Below are positions 6,205 through 13,527 of a stretch of 45,041 bases of DNA, piece by piece. Origin of the DNA: Archaeoglobus sp. UBA230 (GTDB lineage: Archaea; Halobacteriota; Archaeoglobi; Archaeoglobales; Archaeoglobaceae); the NCBI GenBank assembly GCA_002507545.1, contig DAVR01000038.1, forward strand, positions 1-45,041, read 5' to 3'. Position numbers and translations under genes: made by a program. The notes under the pieces were generated by a model, which was not told where the DNA came from, did no database searches, and saw nothing but the letters and a program-made list of their open reading frames with translations. Within the stretch, counting starts at the first letter, position 1. The number at the start of each line of letters is the position of its first letter.

Positions 6205-6315
6205 ATGAGCGAATGGGTTGTTATAGGGCTGATCGGATGTGCCCCGTTTTGGCTGTCTGCCAGCCTTGCGGGGCTGAGAGCTGTAACCAGCTTGTGGAGA
6301 GCTGAAAAAGAGTAA
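6205..6315 (+). CDS. One-helix membrane microprotein (36 aa)
   Basis: Starts at ATG 6205, right after the shared promoter element, and is probably leaderless. Residues 4-30 form a hydrophobic helix (VVIGLIGCAPFWLSASLAGL), and the tail is charged. It is first in the apparent capsid operon. Tailless viruses with an internal membrane often carry such proteins beside the capsid gene. No family recognised. Confidence 0.5.
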   Translation: MSEWVVIGLIGCAPFWLSASLAGLRAVTSLWRAEKE

Positions 6316-6324
6316 AGGAGGGGG

Positions 6325-6447
6325 ATGAAAATGGTGGATATTGGAGCGGGAATAAAGGAGGCTGAGAAAAAGTTCTGGGAGTATGCACTCCCTGTGATGG
6401 CTGGAGCTTTTGTTGTGGCGATTGTGAAAGGCATTCTGAAGAAGTAA
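6325..6447 (+). CDS. One-helix membrane microprotein (40 aa)
   Basis: ATG 6325 is preceded by AGGAGGGGG. The 40-residue product has an amphipathic N-terminal half, a transmembrane helix at about residues 20-36 (YALPVMAGAFVVAIVKGIL) and a KK end. It lies 10 nt after the preceding microprotein gene and 10 nt before the capsid gene, so it is likely co-transcribed and possibly in the virion membrane. Confidence 0.5.
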   Translation: MKMVDIGAGIKEAEKKFWEYALPVMAGAFVVAIVKGILKK

Positions 6448-6457
6448 TTACGGGGGG

Positions 6458-7444
6458 ATGGCGATGTATAGCAAGAAGAGAACTCTCAGCCAGAAAATAA
6501 CGCTCACCAACAGGAAAATCGATCTGCCCCGCGATGCGGTTATTGATGCAATTCTGCTCTACTGCAAGCTAACCCTTAAGAATAACGATGGAGCTAACGC
6601 ATTCAGCGGCAAGATGAGAGATGTTCTGGATGCTCTGAAAGAGGTAAGGGTTGTTTCGGATGGGAATAACATCCACTACAGCCTGAGTGGTTCTGATATT
6701 GCCGTAATAAACTACTATGATAATCAGGGCAAGGCTGTAAACGTTGATGCTGATGTTTCAATCGATGCAGGGGCAACGAAAGAGTTTGATTTCCTGCTCA
6801 TTCTGGATGCTGGAGATATCCTTGCTCTAACAAAGGATTCTCTTGAATTGAGCGTGGATTTCAAGGATACAATTGATGATTCAGGGAACGTTGTAGTTGA
6901 TTCAGCAGAGATCAAGATAACCATTGAGGAGAACATCTTCACTGTTGCCGAATTTGCCAATACCTATGGGGCAAATCTGGAGCTTGCTGCAGAGCCTAAA
7001 ATATATGCAAGGGAGAAGAAGTTCTCAGCATCTAACGAGCTTGTTGAAGTTATGGAACTCCCAGTTGGAACTCTGCTCAGGAAGGCCTTCATAACCTTCA
7101 AGGATTCCAACGGGGATGAATCAGATACCATTGTGGAGAAATACGGAATCATAATCACTACTCCAGATAGAAGGGAACTCTACACGATAGATTATGCTAC
7201 AGCTAAGGAATATCAGAAGCTCATGTTCCTTGCCGATCCCGTAACGGGAACGGTTGTGCTGGATTACGGGGCTGAGATAACCAACGATGTTTACGGAGTG
7301 AGGGCGTGGAAGTTCAACAAGGGAGATTATCAGCTTGCCCTTAAGGCAAGTGCTGAAGGAACTCTGAGATACGTGAGCTATGAGTTTGTAGTAAACACTA
7401 AGGTAATGGATGCGGTGGATAAGGCGGTGGTAGAGGCTACTTAA
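6458..7444 (+). CDS. Double jelly-roll major capsid protein (probable)
   Basis: A 328-residue protein, close in length to the STIV capsid protein. It begins with a basic N-terminus and then IDLPRDAVIDA at residues 21-31, resembling the "I.LPR...I" start of the first jelly-roll in archaeal double jelly-roll capsid proteins. The next 70 residues hold alternating strands and a helix (MRDVLDALKEVRVVSDG). A second set of strands fills residues about 170-315. No Cys-rich or catalytic motif is present. It follows the packaging ATPase by about 1 kb, has its own promoter upstream and a T-rich tract after it. The start could also be ATG 6464, better spaced from the G-rich ribosome-binding site. Assigned by pattern and context. 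Confidence 0.75.
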   Translation: MAMYSKKRTLSQKITLTNRKIDLPRDAVIDAILLYCKLTLKNNDGANAFSGKMRDVLDALKEVRVVSDGNNIHYSLSGSDIAVINYYDNQGKAVNVDADVSIDAGATKEFDFLLILDAGDILALTKDSLELSVDFKDTIDDSGNVVVDSAEIKITIEENIFTVAEFANTYGANLELAAEPKIYAREKKFSASNELVEVMELPVGTLLRKAFITFKDSNGDESDTIVEKYGIIITTPDRRELYTIDYATAKEYQKLMFLADPVTGTVVLDYGAEITNDVYGVRAWKFNKGDYQLALKASAEGTLRYVSYEFVVNTKVMDAVDKAVVEAT

Positions 7445-7473
7445 GCCATGCTCCTCAGAGGGCTAAAACTTCC

Positions 7474-7487
7474 ATCTTTTCTTTTTT
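7474..7487 (+). terminator. T-rich transcription terminator after the capsid gene
   Basis: The run TCTTTTCTTTTTT lies 30 nt past the capsid gene stop. Pyrimidine/T tracts of this kind terminate archaeal RNA polymerase without a hairpin. A second tract (GATTTTTGC) follows at about 7494. Partial termination here would let capsid mRNA exceed that of downstream genes. Confidence 0.4.
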
Positions 7488-7529
7488 GGGATCGATTTTT
7501 GCTTAGAGTAGTTGTTAGTGGGTGATGCA

Positions 7530-9437
7530 ATGTTTGATCTGTTTGGAGCTGTAAGTTCGGCATTTTCTTCAGTTTCAAGAACGATCGGTTCGGCAGTTAG
7601 TTCATTTACTCGTTCAGTTACTTCAGGAATCAGCCATGTTCAGAGAACTGTTCAGAGAACGATAAGTAGTATTCCAAGAACTGTAAGCTCAGGGATTAGC
7701 CACATTCAAAGAACGGTGGGATCTGGAATAACTCATGCAAGGAGAACAGTTTATTCAGGATTCAGAAACTTCCAGAGAACGATTTCAAGAACGATCCCAA
7801 GAACGATTCCAACTCCTCAGATCCCACAAATCAAAATGCCACCTATAAAACCAAAACTCCCGCCAATTACTCCGAAAACTGTTTCTCAAGTTTCTAACAT
7901 AGTTGTTAGAAAAGTATCTGAAGCTGCTCATTCCTTGCCCACGATAAGGGTTAAAACTCCTCAATTGCCTCAGATAAAGCCATCAATTAAGCTTCCTCAA
8001 GTTCAGGTTTCTAAAAACGTGATAAATATTCAAACTCCCAAGATCAAACTTCCTGAAGTTAAACTTCAAGCTCCTAAGCTCCCTGAGATCAGACTTCCTG
8101 AAGTTAGAATAAACAACAAGCCTATAGTTAAACCTCAGGATGTCAACACTGTTACCGATTCTGCAAGAAAGGCAATAATCAACATAGTTGAGAAGAGGGA
8201 TGCAATTTACGAAAAAGGGAGCTTGCCGCAAGTAGCGGCAGCGATGGCTGCAGATTTTGTTTTGCCACTTGATTTGGCTAAAGTTCTAACTAAAGGAGCT
8301 GAAAAACCTGAGGATTATCTGTTTGCAGGGATTGACTTAATAGGACTAATTCCTGTTGCTGGATGGGCAGCTAAAGGGTTAATCAAGAGTGGATTGAAGA
8401 GTGCCAAACTCTTGAAGGTTGCTAAATTTGCAAAAGCAGGAAAGGAGGTTGGAGAAGTTGCGAAATTAGGTAAGGGGGTTGAAAGTATGAGTTGGGTTAA
8501 AGGTTTGTTTAGGTTGGGTAAGATTAGTGGGAAAGAATTGAAAGAAATTAAAGAGCTGAAAGGATTGAAAGAAGCCAAGAGATTCAGATTTCCGAGAATC
8601 AAGCTCCCTGAAATTCCAAAGTTCAGAAGATTCAGAGTTTTCAAAGATATTAAAGAAATAAAAGCAAGAGAATTTAGAGGGTTCAGAAGGCTGAGAATCC
8701 CAAGAAAAATACCTCATTTTGAGCTTCCAAAGCTGAGAAATCCGTTTGCAAGGATGAAGCCCGTTAGGGCTTTCAAAGTTGCTGATGAAATCCCTGAAGT
8801 CGCCAAGATAACTGGAAAGGCTGGAAAGGAAGGTTCAGCTATTGCTAAGCTGGCAAAGAAGGCTGCAGTTCCGCTTGCGATTGGTGGGATTCCACTTGCG
8901 TATATGGCTCTAACTTCAGTTCCTGAAGAAACTCCTGAAGATCAGGATAGAGGTGGAGGAGAAGGAGGAGGCGGAGAAGATACATCATACCTGCGGGATC
9001 TGATAAACTGGCTTAACGGGCTGTTTGGATGGGCTGGAGCAGGTGGAGGTTATTATCCAGAGGGTTATCCAGAAGGGTATCCATACGGATACAACGATTA
9101 CATCTATCCTCCCGAGTACGGAGGGGGAGAATATCCAATAGGATATGAGAACCTTCCACCAGAATATGGCTATCCTGGGGGCTATGTTCCTGCTGGATAC
9201 GTTCCAGATCAGTGGGCTGATTATGTAGCTCCAGCAGAGGATTTTGCTCAGGATGTGCTTGGGGCTATCGAAGGAGTTCCAGTAATTGGAGATTTGGCAG
9301 CAGAAGCAAGGAGGAGCGGATGGGCACTTCCATTCCTTGTGGTTGGAGTAGTTGGAGCTTATGGGGCTTACAAATACGGATATCCCAAGCTGAAGAAGCT
9401 GCTTCATAAGAAAAGAGAGGGGAGGAAGAAGAAATGA
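7530..9437 (+). CDS. Large repetitive membrane-associated virion protein (635 aa)
   Basis: Read from ATG 7530. Residues 15-95 are Ser/Arg/Thr repeats (QRTISS, PRTVSSGISH, QRTVGSG). Residues 95-200 are proline-rich repeats of the type LPEVK/LPEIR. A helical region at about 245-300 contains DLIGLIPVAGWAAKGLIKSG, resembling the hydrophobic segment that precedes toxin domains in polymorphic toxins. Then come a basic R/F-rich region, a hydrophobic helix (LAIGGIPLAYMALTS), a Gly/Tyr/Pro-rich region (repeated PEGYP) and a final transmembrane helix with a lysine-rich end. It lies directly after the capsid gene and overlaps the next gene by 4 nt. It may form a vertex, spike or membrane-remodelling component. 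No family recognised. Confidence 0.6.
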   Translation: MFDLFGAVSSAFSSVSRTIGSAVSSFTRSVTSGISHVQRTVQRTISSIPRTVSSGISHIQRTVGSGITHARRTVYSGFRNFQRTISRTIPRTIPTPQIPQIKMPPIKPKLPPITPKTVSQVSNIVVRKVSEAAHSLPTIRVKTPQLPQIKPSIKLPQVQVSKNVINIQTPKIKLPEVKLQAPKLPEIRLPEVRINNKPIVKPQDVNTVTDSARKAIINIVEKRDAIYEKGSLPQVAAAMAADFVLPLDLAKVLTKGAEKPEDYLFAGIDLIGLIPVAGWAAKGLIKSGLKSAKLLKVAKFAKAGKEVGEVAKLGKGVESMSWVKGLFRLGKISGKELKEIKELKGLKEAKRFRFPRIKLPEIPKFRRFRVFKDIKEIKAREFRGFRRLRIPRKIPHFELPKLRNPFARMKPVRAFKVADEIPEVAKITGKAGKEGSAIAKLAKKAAVPLAIGGIPLAYMALTSVPEETPEDQDRGGGEGGGGEDTSYLRDLINWLNGLFGWAGAGGGYYPEGYPEGYPYGYNDYIYPPEYGGGEYPIGYENLPPEYGYPGGYVPAGYVPDQWADYVAPAEDFAQDVLGAIEGVPVIGDLAAEARRSGWALPFLVVGVVGAYGAYKYGYPKLKKLLHKKREGRKKK

Positions 9438-9730
9438 GCATCTATAATCCTCTCCTCAAATTTTTGAAAGAAGAAGGAAAGCTCATAAAGGAAGGCAAGG
9501 GAGTTAAAGCAATCAAGGAATCTGAAACCGTTAAAACCTTTGCTAAGCCCGCTGCATTGGGGGCTGGAGTTGGTGTTGGTGGTTATGCTGCCATGCGTGG
9601 TGTTTCAGAGGGAATAAGGAGCATGGGTGCTTCAACAGCAAAGGATGCAGCTCAGAAGTTCACGGGGCTTTTGATGTTTGCTGCAATCGTGCTGATCCTC
9701 ATCTACATCGCCAAGAATTTAAGGAGGTGA
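9434..9730 (+). CDS. Virion membrane protein (98 aa)
   Basis: Overlaps the large repetitive protein gene by 4 nt (ATGA). The N-terminal 35 residues are basic, followed by a Gly/Ala-rich hydrophobic stretch (LGAGVGVGGYAAM). A clear C-terminal transmembrane helix (LLMFAAIVLILIYIAKNL) ends in RR. It is probably part of the same structural operon and inserted in the viral membrane. No named family. Confidence 0.55.
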   Translation: MSIYNPLLKFLKEEGKLIKEGKGVKAIKESETVKTFAKPAALGAGVGVGGYAAMRGVSEGIRSMGASTAKDAAQKFTGLLMFAAIVLILIYIAKNLRR

Positions 9731-9737
9731 GGGCAGC

Positions 9738-9890
9738 ATGATTGACGTTCTGGCAATTGCAGGGTTGTATTTGCTGATTGCTGGGCAATATACCTTTCTC
9801 ATTCGAAATCATAAAGAGCTAACCCGCTTGAAGGCTGAAACAAGGATGTGCCCTTACCATCGCACATTGAGGGATCTGAATGGCAACTAA
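9738..9890 (+). CDS. Single-pass membrane protein (50 aa)
   Basis: ATG 9738 follows GGAGGTGAGGGCAGC. The 50-residue product has an N-terminal hydrophobic helix (VLAIAGLYLLIAGQYTFLI) and then a basic cytoplasmic-type tail with one Cys. Its stop lies inside the next gene, an 11-nt overlap. It fits the small membrane protein series of this block. Confidence 0.5.
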   Translation: MIDVLAIAGLYLLIAGQYTFLIRNHKELTRLKAETRMCPYHRTLRDLNGN

Positions 9891-10146
9891 GTATAAGTAT
9901 CTCGGAAAGAAAGTCAAAGATTTCGGAAAGAGGGGACTGGATACTGCAAGGGATTTCTACAACATAATCAGGGCTATTATCAGGGATTACAGAGCAAAGA
10001 GAATAAGCAAGAATACAGCAAGGGGAAGGCTGCTTTTGCTCTACAGGTTGAGTTTCAAGAAAAACAACTCTAAGATTGCTCATCTTTCGAATAAAACGCT
10101 TGAGAACATCAGGAAGAGGATTAAGGAGGAGATGAGGAAGCTATGA
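9880..10146 (+). CDS. Small strongly basic protein (88 aa)
   Basis: An 88-residue, Lys/Arg-rich, helical protein with no hydrophobic segment. The middle reads YNIIRAIIRDYRAKRISKNTARGRL, resembling a short helix-turn-helix or arginine-rich nucleic-acid binder. It could be a virion DNA-packing or minor capsid protein. It overlaps both neighbours, which supports translation. No family recognised. Confidence 0.5.
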   Translation: MATKYKYLGKKVKDFGKRGLDTARDFYNIIRAIIRDYRAKRISKNTARGRLLLLYRLSFKKNNSKIAHLSNKTLENIRKRIKEEMRKL

Positions 10147-10337
10147 TTGCGGTTAAGGTTGGGTTGATGGAAGAAACTGAAGGGGAAGTAAAAACTGTAA
10201 CTGAAGAAACTTGCCCTGAGCTGCTGAGAAAAGCTCAGGAGGAGCTTGAAAAACAGAGATTGCTTAATCTCCTGCTCATCCTGCTCATAATTGGTTACAT
10301 GCTCTACAAACTCCTCAAAAAGAAAAATAAGAAGTGA
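10143..10337 (+). CDS. Tail-anchored membrane protein (64 aa)
   Basis: Overlaps the basic protein gene by 4 nt. An acidic helical head (residues 8-40) is followed by a C-terminal transmembrane helix (LLNLLLILLIIGYMLYKLL) and a lysine-rich end. This topology exposes the head on one face of the membrane and could link the viral membrane to the capsid. Function inferred only from topology. Confidence 0.5.
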   Translation: MIAVKVGLMEETEGEVKTVTEETCPELLRKAQEELEKQRLLNLLLILLIIGYMLYKLLKKKNKK

Positions 10338-10346
10338 GGTGGGAGT

Positions 10347-10721
10347 ATGGTTGATGCTGATACCCTGTTTAGGGAGATTCTTGAAGAAAAGGCTTTGCTT
10401 GCTGAAATAAGCCAAAAACTCGAAGGGGATGAAGATCTGCTCCTGCAGTATCCAGATTCTACAAAAGACCTTTACTTGAAGGCTGGAGAATCTTATGAAA
10501 GGGAGCTGCAGATAAATAGGAGGCTGAGGTATCTCAGCCTTGACGTTCCAGATGGGGTTTTGCTTCAGATATTCAGAAACAACTCTCTTTGGCTATTTGC
10601 AGAAGGAGAGATCGGAGCGATCCAGTTCAAGAATGGCGTTCACTTTGAAGTGTTTAAGGTTGTTGTAGTTAACAGCTCTGAGATAGATCAAAAATGGAGT
10701 TTGAGGGTTTTGTTTAGTTAA
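10347..10721 (+). CDS. Hypothetical virion protein (124 aa)
   Basis: Residues 1-70 are helical and charged. Residues 70-124 alternate as strands (VPDGVLLQIFRNNSLWLF, IGAIQFKNGVHFEVFKVVVV), suggesting a small beta-domain such as a minor capsid or penton-type protein. It follows a GAGGTGGGAGT ribosome-binding site and precedes the candidate spike genes. No family recognised; the structural role is from context. Confidence 0.5.
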   Translation: MVDADTLFREILEEKALLAEISQKLEGDEDLLLQYPDSTKDLYLKAGESYERELQINRRLRYLSLDVPDGVLLQIFRNNSLWLFAEGEIGAIQFKNGVHFEVFKVVVVNSSEIDQKWSLRVLFS

Positions 10722-10741
10722 AAAAGTAGGGAGGTGGTAGG

Positions 10742-11668
10742 ATGGTGTTTGTGGCCGGAGCGAAAACGATAGATGATTTCCTGTCTGAGTTGGCTGGATA
10801 TTTGGTTGCAACTGGAGATTGGGAAACGGCGGATGATCAGGTTAGTGGTGGAATAGCTCTTAGGCACATTCCGACTAACAACTACTTGGCCTTCAAGAAA
10901 ACTTACATGCGGAGTGATGATGATACCTCATGGAGACTAACAACTGGAATAAGGGCTGTTCTAAGCTCTCAATGGGATTCTGCCAACCACATGTGGGCAG
11001 GGAGCTTCAATTCAGTTATGATAGGGCTGTTTGAAAACTGGAACGATTCAACAAATTATGCGGATGACTATCTAAACAACTACATGGATGCAGATAACAC
11101 TTACAACATCAGCTATTGGGTGGATAAATATGGGGTTGTAGGTGTAATCGCAAACCCCAATAACTATAACCCTGAAAGCACTAGAGGAGCGGTCGGCTGC
11201 TTCTTTGCAATCGAGTATATTCCCGCCGCCGCAAGGGAATATAACGATGGGCTTAGTGATTTCTTCCTGATTACAAAGCAGAACTGGCAGCCACGAGATA
11301 TAGCCGATAATGCTGGCAGTGAATATGCATACGTATGTGCCCGTCCTTTCAGCCTCGAAACTGCATCCAAACTATACGATCAACACGAAAGAGGGGCTAT
11401 CAAGAGTTCAGGAAACGGGAAAGTTTACTTCGAGTTTCCGCTTTACTTCAACGATTCTGGAAGGAGCATCGTTGCAGCACAAACTAAGAGATGGTTCTTC
11501 GTTGAGGAAAACATGGGAATTGCTATCGGCGATGTGATAAGCTGGATCGATGAAGAGAACGCTGTAACGAGAAAGTTCTACGTTGCAGAAGTGAACTCGG
11601 CGAATAGATCTGAGAAGTTTGCAGTTGCCATCCCATACGAGAACGCTTTCGAGTATCCAACCGCCTAA
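10742..11668 (+). CDS. Candidate virion surface protein (308 aa)
   Basis: A 308-residue protein rich in Asn, Asp, Tyr and Trp. A helical N-terminus (TIDDFLSELAGYLVATG) is followed by many short strands and a middle section with DDYLNNYMDADNTYNISYW. No transmembrane segment or catalytic motif is visible. The aromatic/Asn composition and its place after the capsid block suit a receptor-binding or spike protein. The N-terminal helix plus beta-body resembles capsid-attached adhesins of other viruses, but no homologue is recognised. Confidence 0.5.
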   Translation: MVFVAGAKTIDDFLSELAGYLVATGDWETADDQVSGGIALRHIPTNNYLAFKKTYMRSDDDTSWRLTTGIRAVLSSQWDSANHMWAGSFNSVMIGLFENWNDSTNYADDYLNNYMDADNTYNISYWVDKYGVVGVIANPNNYNPESTRGAVGCFFAIEYIPAAAREYNDGLSDFFLITKQNWQPRDIADNAGSEYAYVCARPFSLETASKLYDQHERGAIKSSGNGKVYFEFPLYFNDSGRSIVAAQTKRWFFVEENMGIAIGDVISWIDEENAVTRKFYVAEVNSANRSEKFAVAIPYENAFEYPTA

Positions 11669-11689
11669 CCTATTTTTTAAGGGTGAAAT

Positions 11690-12292
11690 ATGGTCGAACT
11701 TGATGGGGCTTTGGTTCAAAGGCTGGATGGCAGCGATGAAGGGGTAACAACTCTAAACAGCTTTGATGCTGCTGAACATGCGATACTTGAATCTCCTGAT
11801 CTGTGGCAGCCTCCTAATGCTTATGGTGGAACTAAACTTCTGCTTTCGTTTTCGAGTAACCATGATGGTTTCAGAACACTTAACGATTTGCCATCTATTC
11901 CTCCCACCACGCTAACGGCTCAAAAATATGGCTTTGCAGTCTTCCCACGATTTGAAGGCGTTCCAAGAGAATTGATAGGATGCTATAGGGCTGTTGATAG
12001 ATTGGCTTTGCTTGCTTTCGTTAGGCGGGTAGATGGTGTTTCAATTCCTAACGCTGATGTGCTGTTCAAAGGTAACATCTACAAGGAGATTGGCAGAACG
12101 AATGAACATGGTATAGTTGGGGCTTACCTCCTCCCTGATTCCTACAATAACACGATAATCATCAGCCCGAATGGAATCGTTTACGAGCAGGTTGAGCTAA
12201 AAGAGATTGGTAATGGAGTTTACCAAATAACGGTGAGGAGGAAAACGAAAGCAAATGCAACGTTCAGGCAGATCCACAGAATGTTTGATTAA
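11690..12292 (+). CDS. Candidate spike/turret protein with Ig-like C-terminal domain (200 aa)
   Basis: The N-terminal ~110 residues have mixed structure. Residues about 118-185 (SIPNADVLFKGNIYKEIGR, then TNEHGIVGAYLLPDSYN) follow the pattern of carboxypeptidase-regulatory-like / bacterial Ig-like domains, which are common in surface appendages. It is the last gene of the rightward block and meets the integrase gene tail to tail with 17 nt between. A turret or host-attachment role is inferred from the domain type and position. Confidence 0.5.
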   Translation: MVELDGALVQRLDGSDEGVTTLNSFDAAEHAILESPDLWQPPNAYGGTKLLLSFSSNHDGFRTLNDLPSIPPTTLTAQKYGFAVFPRFEGVPRELIGCYRAVDRLALLAFVRRVDGVSIPNADVLFKGNIYKEIGRTNEHGIVGAYLLPDSYNNTIIISPNGIVYEQVELKEIGNGVYQITVRRKTKANATFRQIHRMFD

Positions 12293-12309
12293 CTTTTTTC
12301 TCAAAAAAT

Positions 12310-13203
12310 TTAAGGAGAAATTGGAAAACTATCAACGATTTTTCTATATTCGCTCCAGCTCAGATCCTCCATTTGTTCGTAGTGCTCTATAACTGCTCTT
12401 GTAGAGTGCCCCATGAAGAATTTCCTGTAAAGAATTTCAACACCATTTCTCTTACAGAAATTCTCAAACCATTTTCGGATATTCTTTGCATTTATCCACG
12501 AGTTCTGCCATTCCTCTTTAGGTGGTCTCCAACGCTTTGGGTTGATTCTATTTTCGTAGCTTTGAACATCGAGAGGTAGTTCAAGTCTCCTCAGCTTCTT
12601 TGCAAATTCAGCAGGCATGAAGGCGTAAAAGCTCCCTTTAATATGTGTGGAAACATCAGAAGTTGGATATCTTGCAACCTTACCATTAAATTCGAGATTT
12701 GCAGGGTTAAAGGTTTTCATCATTCTGTATGCGTGTTCAAGCCTTATTCCACTGTAAACCATCAGTTTGTAGAGTATCTCTGTTTCCTCATCTTTCCATT
12801 TTTTCTTGATCCACTGATACACTTCTGCAACATGCTCATCAGCTTTAGGAGTTGCAATTCCCGGAATTCTCACTTTGTTTGATTTGATTACAGTTAGGAA
12901 AGGTTGTTCGAGGATTTCTTCAACTTCAGATTTATCCATCAGCTTCCTTACTTTCAAGTATTCAAGTAAAACTCTTGCAGCATTAACGTAATCCTTCTTG
13001 TTTGTGGTGTTGTGGAATCCTTCCCTCAGACTTTCGAGATTGACTTCTTTTCCTTTTAGGACTTTGTTCAAGACTTTGTATAGCTTCTCGGCTCTTTTCT
13101 CTGATGTTTTTTGTTTCCGTTCACTCGTCCAGTATAATATGAAATCTGTTTTATCTATTTCATCAAACTTAATTGTATGGACTGCAATTTTGTTTTTATC
13201 CAT
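12310..13203 (-). CDS. int: Tyrosine recombinase (integrase)
   Basis: A 297-residue protein if read from ATG 13203. An N-terminal SAM-like core-binding region comes first (FDEIDKTDFILYWTSERK, then RVLLEYLKVRK). The catalytic part has YSGIRLEHAYRMM (first Arg) and the C-terminal MGHSTRAVIEHYEQM, with the presumed nucleophile Tyr in HYEQ. It acts on the adjacent tRNA-derived att site to integrate and excise the provirus. The frame stays open through the att site to 13269, as in SSV-type integrases, where integration splits the gene. No obvious promoter or strong ribosome-binding site precedes 13203. Confidence 0.85.
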   Translation of the reverse strand: MDKNKIAVHTIKFDEIDKTDFILYWTSERKQKTSEKRAEKLYKVLNKVLKGKEVNLESLREGFHNTTNKKDYVNAARVLLEYLKVRKLMDKSEVEEILEQPFLTVIKSNKVRIPGIATPKADEHVAEVYQWIKKKWKDEETEILYKLMVYSGIRLEHAYRMMKTFNPANLEFNGKVARYPTSDVSTHIKGSFYAFMPAEFAKKLRRLELPLDVQSYENRINPKRWRPPKEEWQNSWINAKNIRKWFENFCKRNGVEILYRKFFMGHSTRAVIEHYEQMEDLSWSEYRKIVDSFPISP

Positions 13204-13219
13204 TTTACTAACTTCTACG

Positions 13220-13266
13220 TGCGGCTGAAGACCGCATAGTCCCCGGTTCAAATCCGGGTCCGGGCA
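13220..13266 (+). other. Right attachment site: 3' fragment of tRNA-Phe(GAA)
   Basis: The 47 bp fold exactly like the 3' part of a tRNA: anticodon stem TGCGG/CCGCA around loop CTGAAGA (anticodon GAA, phenylalanine), five-base variable loop, T-stem CCCGG/CCGGG around TTCAAAT, the acceptor strand TCCGGGC and discriminator A at 13266. The D-arm and 5' acceptor strand are missing upstream. This is the duplicate left by integration into the 3' half of a tRNA-Phe gene. The intact gene should lie left of the window. Confidence 0.88.
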
Positions 13267-13315
13267 CATCTGTTTTCTGTGTGTAAGCTGGACATGAATG
13301 CAATCCGTGTTTTAC

Positions 13316-13435
13316 CTATTCAACAAGCCTATCAATGAAATCGGAGATGTTAGAGACGTTTTCCTTCAGCCACTGGTAACTCTCCTCAGAAAGGGTAATA
13401 TGTGATCTCGGTTTATTGCGGTTCGTTTTTCCGTC
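13316..13435 (-). pseudogene. Remnant of a small antitoxin-like protein
   Basis: On the minus strand, 39 codons without a start encode a segment containing ITLSEESYQWLKENV and ISDFIDRLVE before a TAG. This resembles the C-terminal part of short archaeal RHH/VapB-like proteins. The frame begins right after a TAA and has no usable ATG, GTG or TTG. It is likely a decayed or truncated chromosomal gene beside the tRNA integration hotspot. The rest of 13267-13527 shows nothing recognisable. Confidence 0.4.
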
Positions 13436-13527
13436 TTATCGTAGGCTGGCCTAATTATTTCTCCTTTTCACAGTATACTGCGTAGGGGTTGGGATAAATA
13501 TAATTCTTCCACTCAGAAGGTTGTATT

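Larger units (their letters stand above)
1..13266. mobile_element. Integrated double jelly-roll provirus (left end outside window)
   Basis: A block of small, tightly overlapping, rightward genes ends with a leftward tyrosine recombinase and a 3' fragment of a tRNA-Phe gene, which marks the right attachment site. It encodes an A32/HerA-like packaging ATPase, a protein with the features of a double jelly-roll capsid protein, and many one-helix membrane proteins. That set is known from STIV (Turriviridae) and from the euryarchaeal proviruses TKV4 and MVV. Because the tRNA fragment points rightward, the intact tRNA-Phe and left junction should lie upstream of position 1. No replicase was recognised. 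The provirus identity is well supported; whether it can still excise is unknown. Confidence 0.88.

Noticed and set aside
7512-7529. TTG start for the large repetitive protein
   Set aside because: ATG 7530 follows GGGTGATG at a proper distance; the extra residues are not supported.
13220-13266. Functional tRNA-Phe gene
   Set aside because: The D-arm and 5' acceptor strand are absent, so only the 3' fragment is present.
13204-13269. N-terminal extension of the integrase (MCPDPDLNRG...)
   Set aside because: It is the reverse-strand translation of the tRNA-Phe fragment. It is kept only as a clue that the att site may lie inside the gene in the circular form.
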